Source of the DNA: Cylindrodendrum hubeiense
Lineage: Eukaryota > Ascomycota > Sordariomycetes > Hypocreales > Nectriaceae
DNA length: 64,000 nt
Reading direction: 5' to 3'
NCBI GenBank assembly: GCA_014621425.1
Contig: JAANBB010000140.1
Location: 1-64,000, forward strand
The position numbers were made by a program, and so were the translations under genes. Below the pieces are notes generated by a model. That model did no database searches, had not been told where the DNA came from, and was given only the letters and a program-made list of their open reading frames with translations. Within the stretch, counting starts at the first letter, position 1. Each line of letters starts with the position of its first letter. Below are positions 57,185 to 64,000 of the stretch, piece by piece.

Positions 57185-57462
57185 TTTTGGTGATCTGGAT
57201 AGAATACCTGCGAATTGAGAGGGATCGTATAAGGGTGCGAGATCCTCCGCCATATCGTGTGGCGGATATACAAATTACTCAGGTGTAGCTGTGTATTTAC
57301 ATATAGAACAATTTGAACGTATTGTAGCAGTGAATGAAATATCTTCCTCGACGTGCTACTGAAAAAAAAGGGGTTCGGTCCTCTGCCATTTCTCGCTACT
57401 CACCCTATCACATCTAGTATCGGTCATCTTTGCACTATTCATCCAAACTTTTCCGCACCTGG

Positions 57463-60256
57463 TCAGTTTGACACACTCTGCCTGAACTCCTTCGCGTCAT
57501 AGCCCAAGAGTAAATCCTCAATACCATATTCATCCACACACTCTGTGTCTATCATATATCGATGAATCGACTCCATGTTTTCCAAATGACGTAGAATGTA
57601 GAGAGGACTACTTCCACTTAGATCAGTAAAGTACGACAGGTTTCCACCGTCATCCCATTCATTGTTGTTTATTTCGCCCAGACCATTTGGGTCGACACGC
57701 GACTCTAGCAAAAGTCTGACGGCTACAATATCATGCTTCGCAACAGCTATTTGCAATGGTGTGACTTGGCACGATCTGGGCTGAGGATTTGCCCCACGTT
57801 GAAGAAGTTTCTTGAAGAGGCATCCAAAGCGAGAGCATTGCCCAGTTATACGTTCGCAACTGACGTGATTACCAACGTATAGATGTACTAGCCTGGTGTA
57901 ATTGACTCTGTGGCTGAATCGGTTGAGTAGAAACCGGAAAGCATCGTCCTCTCCAGAAGGATGGCATGCAAAAAGCTCGAAAATGGTCCCTCTGAATGTC
58001 CAGTTGAACCTTTTTTCCGACCATTGAGACCAAGGAAACATGGAAATCGAAAGGGTAGCTTCTGTTAATGTTTCGTCGATACGTCGGCAATACTCTTCCG
58101 CCAGCGAAAACATCCCACTGTGGAGCATGCTAATCAGCATTGCGATCTGAGAATCTCCATCAAATGCTGTCCAATCGATTTCAGAGAATATGCTGAGCAC
58201 GTCGTCAAACTCAAATAACTCTAAGGCATCCATAGGTTCTTCGAAAAATGTATTCAACGTGTCAACCAGTGCCTCGTAGTGGGGTTTTGAATAATCTAAG
58301 AGCTCTAGTGCAAGCTCATATCGAAAAGATTTCGGTTGAGTATACAGTGCCTTAACTGCGGATATTTGACAATATTCTTTGATATCTATTCGCGGGTTTC
58401 CAGTTTCAACAACCTTGTCATTCTTTTCGGGGTCAAGTGCGTGGTGAAAAATGACGTCACTGATGTCTTCGAATGACCTTTCTGGACTTATTCTGAAGTA
58501 CAATGCAGATAGACTTGTGGTTCGGTCTGAGTCGAGAAATTCACGAACGGTGTAATGGGCAAGAGTCACACCAGTCTGCAACTCGCCATTCACGTCTGTC
58601 TCAAAGTATGAGAGCAGGCAACCGCAGCTCTCCTTCAAGGTATTTATATCGATGAAGTGGCAGCCCTCATTGTAGTTTAAGTTAGACTGGCCCGTAGAGA
58701 AAACGTAGGAATCCAGAAGTATGGGAGCAGCAAAGGGTTTTGTGTAACGCTTACCCCATAGAAGATTGTGGAAGCAAAGCCAATGCAGAGCATGTCGAAC
58801 CAACTCCCTATCCTCTATGTCAATGAGCGAGAAGATTCTTTCATAGCTTTCATCCAACCCTTTTGGAAGGCTGCGGAGCGAGGCTCTGATTTTGTCCACG
58901 TGTCGAAGTCGCCTCAAGATGTCCAGCTGGCATACAGCCCACCGAAACATTCCTTTAGCTCCCTTAGAGAGGGACTCGTCGACTTCGTACCGGAGCTGTC
59001 GTGGCCATGCTTGAAATCGCGGCTCGGCTCGTATCCGACTACTGATATACAACTTAATATCCGCTTCGACTAGCGGGTTGGACATCGATATTGGGTCGGA
59101 TATTTTGGTCATTGTCCGCTCGATATCTGTTTCTTTGCGGCTTGTAACTAGGAGTTGGATCTTCTTGAACCGATCATCTGTCACAAGATCTTCGATTACT
59201 TGGAGCAGGTTTTCTCGATGTTGGCTTTCATCGACTGCATCAATGATGATAAAGACGCTGCCCAGGTCTGCTAGTACGAGATGGAGAATATCAAGTAGCT
59301 CAGACAAGCTGGGCTCCCTGCCGCGTTGAAATGACGTGTATGCTGGCTCAGGAACGCTTTTCGTCAGTCGACATAACTGGCCAATAAGCCATCGAAGGAA
59401 CGGAGACCCTTCGTCCTGGTTGTGTCCATGGTAGCAATAATAATAGACGTAATCGGATTTCGGGCCGCTCTCGTTTTCACACATGAGATGAACTTGTTGG
59501 ATCAGAAAAGAAGCGAGCACGGTCTTCCCAGCACCCGGGATTCCATGGATCCAAACACAGCGTGTTTCTAGGTTGACCCAATCGATCCATTCCCTAGAGC
59601 GAAGAACCCAAGCGCCAGTTTCGTTCTCGTAAAGGGCATATGCGGCATTATGCATCGGTGATGGATTAGTATGCTCAACCCACGTGCAGAATTCTCGACC
59701 ATTTGATTCAAACAAGGTCTTTTTAATCGACTTTACATCCTGGCTGATCCCATGTTAGTTCACGGCCTTTGGAAGCGACATCGGCATATTTGTCATCTAC
59801 TCACAGCAAAGAGCCTCCCATTGCCATGCTGATAGTCGATTTGAACCGCATTAGATCATCGAGCAGTTTTTGAGCCCTCTCTGCTTTCAGTGGCCATGCC
59901 AGGACATCTAGTGCCGATAGCAACTTTCTTCTCTTCGTGCCCTTACCATCCAAAGGAGGTGTTGTTGGGGCTGGCAGCAATGCGCTCAGAGATTCAATTG
60001 CTTTCTTGCATCCTTGGACAGGTCCATCCGCGTCTTCAAGATGTGAAAGGATTGAAGCGTCTTCTGCATCATCTCTTTTCAAGAACTGTAACCCTTCTAG
60101 TACGATCTCTAGGGACTTGATTTCCACAAAAATGATGCGGAGCTCTCTGGGATAATCTCTGGTGCTATCCATGTACGACTTGCATACTTGGGCGATTCGA
60201 ATGGCTACCTGGATGATAGCGAAAATATCCGTGGATAATGACAAGGGTTCCATCAT
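57463..60256 (-). CDS. STAND receptor: HeLo-like N-terminal domain, NACHT, degenerate ankyrin tail
   Basis: Exons 59805-60256 and 57463-59743 (minus strand; 61-nt intron) encode 910 residues. The N-terminus MMEPLSLSTDIFAIIQVAIR, followed by a helical ELRIIFVEIKSLEIVLEGLQ segment, matches the fungal STAND N-terminal HeLo-like domain. The NACHT domain has [17 protein letters not shown] (Walker A GIPGAGKT, 218-225) and Walker B VFIIIDAVDE (314-323), then RLRHVDKIRASLRSLPKGLD, the usual helix after NACHT, and YTVREFLDSDR. Near 800-850 a pair of ankyrin-like units (GANPQPRSCQVTPLQIAVAK; AVRLLLESRVDPNG) is all that remains of a repeat tail. HeLo-type N-domains can form membrane-permeabilising assemblies, so a cell-death role is plausible. 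Splicing at ATCAG joins SLLQDVKSIKK; the ATG at 60253 is an equal start choice. Confidence 0.84.
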
Positions 60257-62710
60257 GAAATACTGCCACCGGCCAACGACCGAAGTGGGAGCTTGACAAT
60301 GGTTGAAGGTTTGTAGGAAGGTAAGCTGCTTGCCTGACGCTTGTTTGGAAAAGTGTTGAGTGCAGCCGTAAATGATCCGTGCGCAGTATGGGAGGCACCA
60401 GGCTGTGCAAAACAAATATGAGTCTGCCTCGAGTATCTGCTGGGGACGGAGTAACGCCACGGTCAGGAAGCCCAGTGACAAGAGGCGCCCTTTTACTGGT
60501 TCAATTCCTTTTCAGCGCTATCGCCTTGTAAATCCAGCACGAAGAGAACCCCGCACGATTCCCTGTTCCCTGCGGCCTAGGCTCATGAACTTTATGCCAG
60601 GTGGACGAGAGATGTTAGAGGATGTAAGAGAGGCTCGACAAAATGCCTGCTTAGGCTTAGTCAAGGCAGAATCGCCGCCGTGAGGCTAATCAGGCGATGA
60701 TGCCCTCTGCAACATAGCCCCAAATACAACCTACTCGATTTCTTTTCTATTGACTATAAATCACCGACTCTTATCCATTCCACAAATATACCTTTCTGCT
60801 ACTGATTCGTCTGATCATCTTGAAAGGAGCTAAGTAATGAATAATTTTCCCCTCGTGCATTTGAGCCACGACTTGATTGCAGGTTAGATCAAGTCATGAA
60901 GCCTGCAAACGTGATTAATTAATGCCGTTCTTGAACTTGACAATAGTTTAATGCACCATATTTCTTCCGTATTGTAGACAACCGAAAAAGCCTCAAAAGA
61001 ATTGTTTAATAAATTTCTCGCAGCATAAGCTTCACCCCACGGCTCCTGCCGAATTAATTAATTAAATGTTCGAAATGCTATATTATCAACACCCCGAATA
61101 GTAAGCTGTAATAAAAAATGTAACATATGAAAGTGATCAGGTATGTGTGGGGGATTTCGGTTTAATGACCATACGCTTGGAGATCCAGTGCATGGAGTCC
61201 CGCTTTGATCCTAGTGGCCTGCCTCTTGACGCACTGTGAGAGCTGTGGTTTGATTCCATGTTCGGATTTTAATACGATGATGCTAAAACATGTTATGAAT
61301 ATCTAGTCAATAGTAACGAGCGGTAGAGGATCTCAGTGTTGTAGGGTAGGGTATGTGTGGATTCAGAAGTGGATCAATGTCGAAGGCTCAGGCCATTTAG
61401 GTGAGAAATTTCAACATCCATGTGTTGTGCCATGTTAATTGAGTAATGCCACTGATTCATCGCTTCAATGAAATATGTGAAGGTGACGTAGGACGGGATG
61501 ATAACCGCATGGCTAAGCTAGCTTCATCCAGGGACCAGAAGCGCCTTCTTGACTTCACGTGGGGCCCAGCGAACAAAGCTCGTGGAGAAAGTCATTCAAA
61601 ATCGAGCCACCCGACGTGCCGACTGATTATTTTGAGACAGCGAGATCGGAGCCGGTTTTCGCAGCGCCCCTCTAGCTTCCCCATACCCGAGTTCCATGAT
61701 CTGCCGATGTGTCATCTAGCTGCCAGATTTGGCTGCCATGAGGCGAGTCGGCCGCTCCGTTGCCTCTCCGGTTGTGGATCCGCTTACACACGGGGCCCGG
61801 GGATCCCAACTCGTACCGCGGCCACGGGCCAGCCCGGCGTGGAAAATTAGGTAAAAAGGACCGATTTTTAGGTTATAGAATCCACCAGATGTTCCACTGA
61901 ACAAAAGTCGGCCTGTCTGCGCGCGAGAGACGAGTGTTGTTCGCTGCTGGAGATTCAAATCTGGCAGAGCGAGACGCTGTCAGTCGCGGCGTTGTGCATT
62001 GCCAGTTCACCTTGATGTGCTTGTCGACATGTGTTAGCGAAAAGTCTGTTTGGCAAACGAAGCACGGAGCGGAGAAGCCGGGTGTGGCCAAACGGGACCC
62101 GCTTAAAATCCCGGCGACAAATTTTTCTAGAATCATGGTGGAACACGCCAAGATCCACCCGGCCGTGCTAGCTTCCACCCCCACTATGGGTTCATGTTCT
62201 CACTGACTCGAATTACGTCTGCTGTGATTGGTTTCTGTTTGCCATCTCTCATGCGGTCCCGGCAACTTCAGATTTTCAGCAAAGCCGGTCTTGACGTCTG
62301 ACGCTGCCTAATGCCTCGCTTCTAGGCCTGGCGATCAACGAAGCCGTCTCATGATCAGGCTTGAAGGATCATCACAGAACATGGGGATTATACTATGAAC
62401 ATTTACCTAAAAAGACACCTTCCTTTTTGTATTTTCCCCTCATCTCGAGGAAGGGATCTTGGGGCGTTGGCGATATCTAGCTAGCTCCGGGGCCCCAGAG
62501 GAAATGGTGGGTAATGCGCATGGGGCCACACCGTTGGGTCTGTATAAAGAGGTTGCTAAGCACCTCCGAAACAGGAGAGTCAAATTCTCACTACTGACTT
62601 TGGGAACTCAATTTCCTACATATGATACCCAACCCCCAATCCTTCATCCTCTTTCTCTAAGCCATTCACCCTTTGATACACACACCCATCGGTCCCACGA
62701 GCCTTGAGCC
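60257..62710. other. Gene-poor gap of 2.45 kb before the amino-acid transporter
   Basis: No gene seen. 60760-61140 is AT-rich with TTAATTAATTAA runs; 61450-62210 is GC-richer and has overlapping frames of 80-134 codons on both strands (for example 61446-61850) that lack recognisable domains. The last 200 bases are CT-rich with a TATA-like box (62543-62549), fitting a strong fungal promoter. Confidence 0.4.
62543..62549 (+). promoter_or_regulatory. TATA-like box of the amino-acid transporter gene
   Basis: TATAAAG lies 168 bases before the ATG at 62711 and is followed by CT-rich leader sequence, a common layout in well-expressed fungal genes. Confidence 0.4.
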
Positions 62711-64000
62711 ATGGCTACGATCACAGAGAAAACCCCCGAGATGCACGACAAGAAGCGAGCCGACCCTGGACAAATGTTCACCAGGCCCACCAACGACGAC
62801 GAAGAAATCGCTGGCGAGATCTCCGAGTGGGAGAAGAAGAAGACCCTCGCCGGCAATGCCAAGTTCCACCGTCTCGGCTGGAAACGCCTCACCATCATCC
62901 TCATCGTCGAGGCTGTCGCCCTCGGTGCCCTGTCACTTCCCGCCTGTTTCGCTACCCTGGGCATGGTTCCCGGTGTCCTCTGCTGTGTCTTTTTCGGACT
63001 TGTTGCCATCTTTGCGGGACACAACGTCGGTGAACTCAAAGTCAAGTACCCTGAGGTTCAAAATTATGCCGATGCTGGACGCCTGATGTTTGGACGCGCT
63101 GGATACGAATTCGTCGGCGGAATCTTCCTTCTAGAACTCATCTTCATCTCCGGATCCCACTGCTTGACCGGAACCATTGCCTTCCAGGATTTGACCAACA
63201 ATGGCGCATGCGGCTTAGTGTTCGGAGTCGTCTCTGCCATCATTCTCTTCGCCGTATCGGTGCCTCCATCATTCACTGAGATGGCCATCCTTGGATACAT
63301 CGATTTCGCTTCCATTCTTATCGCTATTGGTATCACGATCATCGCCACCGGAATTCAAGCCTCCGACTCCGTAGGTGGCCTGAGCTCCGTTGACTGGTCT
63401 GCATGGCCCGCAGATGATGTGACTGCTCACCAGGTCTTCGTGGCGGTTGTGAATATCATCCTGGCTTATACTTTCACTCTGTGCCAGTTCTCTTTCATGG
63501 ATGAGATGCACACCCCGATGCAGTACCCCAAGGCTGTTTGGGCTACCGGAATTGTTGAAATCTTCATCTACACTTTGACCGGTGCTCTCGTCTATGCTTT
63601 CGTTGGCAAGGACGTTCAGTCACCTGCTCTTCTTTCTGGCGGACCCATGATTAGCAAGATTGCATTCGGTGTTGCTCTCCCGGTCATCTTCATTAGTGGT
63701 GCCGTCATCACCCAATGCGCAGCACGATTGATCCACGGACGAATCTACGAAAACCGCGTTGAGCGCTATGTCAACACCACCAAGGGCTGGATTACTTGGC
63801 TTGCGACAGTATTTGTCATTGTTCTTATCGGCTGGATCATTGCCGAGGCTATTCCTTTCTTCAGCAACTTGGTGGCACTGATCTCGAGTCTCTTCAACTC
63901 CGGATTCGCGCTGTACTTGCCTTCTCTCATGTGGTTTGTCCTCCTTCGAGAAGGTCCGTGGAATACTCGAGAGAATTTGATCAAGGGTGCCATAAACGGA
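62711..64000 (+). CDS. Neutral amino-acid transporter (Aa_trans family, mtr-like), 3' end outside window
   Basis: From the ATG at 62711 (GCC context) an uninterrupted frame of 430 codons reaches the right edge without a stop. A 55-residue hydrophilic N-terminus (MATITEKTPEMHDKKRADPG) is followed by the Aa_trans/AAAP core: FHRLGWKRLTIILIVEAVAL, ALSLPACFATLGMVPGVLC, then YADAGRLMFGRAGYEFVGGI, FSFMDEMHTPMQYPKAVWA and PFFSNLVALISSLFNSGFAL. About ten membrane helices are seen before the edge; the family normally has eleven and 450-480 residues, so only the last part is missing. This matches fungal N-system/neutral amino-acid permeases such as Neurospora mtr, which take up neutral and aromatic amino acids at the plasma membrane by proton symport. 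GC-rich codon choice suggests high expression. Confidence 0.85.
   Translation, partial: MATITEKTPEMHDKKRADPGQMFTRPTNDDEEIAGEISEWEKKKTLAGNAKFHRLGWKRLTIILIVEAVALGALSLPACFATLGMVPGVLCCVFFGLVAIFAGHNVGELKVKYPEVQNYADAGRLMFGRAGYEFVGGIFLLELIFISGSHCLTGTIAFQDLTNNGACGLVFGVVSAIILFAVSVPPSFTEMAILGYIDFASILIAIGITIIATGIQASDSVGGLSSVDWSAWPADDVTAHQVFVAVVNIILAYTFTLCQFSFMDEMHTPMQYPKAVWATGIVEIFIYTLTGALVYAFVGKDVQSPALLSGGPMISKIAFGVALPVIFISGAVITQCAARLIHGRIYENRVERYVNTTKGWITWLATVFVIVLIGWIIAEAIPFFSNLVALISSLFNSGFALYLPSLMWFVLLREGPWNTRENLIKGAING

Noticed and set aside
61446..61850. 134-codon plus-strand frame
   Set aside because: Starts with ATG but has no recognisable domain; overlaps an opposite-strand frame of similar quality, as expected for GC-richer non-coding DNA.

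Overview
The window reads as nuclear DNA of a filamentous ascomycete (Pezizomycotina). Genes carry short introns (48-97 nt, one of 191 nt) with GTRWGT-like donors and CTAAC/CTAAT branch sites. Zn2Cys6 regulators, F-box, HET, NACHT and DUF7580/DUF8035 families typical of that group are present, and AT-rich stretches show cytosine-to-thymine decay of the kind made by RIP. The genus cannot be fixed from the sequence alone. No tRNA, rRNA, CRISPR array or intact transposon was seen. Gene models were assembled by hand from reading frames, splice signals and protein continuity; there is no transcript evidence.

Layout. 1-7.5 kb: the 5' end of an acidic protein (minus strand), a broken coding relic, a PLOD-like glycosyltransferase with a very long acidic proline-rich tail, the rRNA-processing protein Lcp5/neuroguidin, the C-terminal stump of a HET protein and a BTB/POZ protein. 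9.2-12.6 kb: an L-rhamnose 1-dehydrogenase-like SDR followed by a Zn2Cys6 regulator. 13.7-16.5 kb: an F-box protein flanked by relics, including a RIP-degraded SDR. 17.1-22.9 kb: a DUF7580 (HeLo-like N-terminus) protein and a C2H2/DUF8035 protein in tandem. 23.9-24.6 kb: a conserved unknown protein. 25.3-32.3 kb: a 2300-residue PNP-NACHT-ankyrin STAND receptor with 42 ankyrin repeats. 32.9-46.6 kb: a probable alpha-galactoside utilisation cluster (aldo/keto reductase, MFS sugar transporter, GH36 raffinose-synthase-type enzyme, two Zn2Cys6 regulators). 48.9-54.1 kb: an ENA-type P-ATPase and a TetX-like FAD monooxygenase. 54.6-60.3 kb: a membrane-anchored unknown protein convergent with a HeLo-like-NACHT receptor. 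62.7 kb to the right end: an amino-acid transporter, cut by the window edge.

How they may work together. Two themes alternate. One is carbon use: rhamnose oxidation near 10 kb and oligosaccharide uptake and hydrolysis at 33-46 kb. A 26-nt motif (GGGG-N5/6-TCGG core) occurs three times in the divergent transporter/GH36 promoter and two or three more times between the two regulator genes, and is the best candidate here for an undescribed regulatory element. The other theme is fungal self/non-self recognition and cell death: two NACHT receptors, a DUF7580 protein, a C2H2/DUF8035 partner and a HET stump. These genes, the relics and the long gene-poor gaps suggest an accessory part of the genome.
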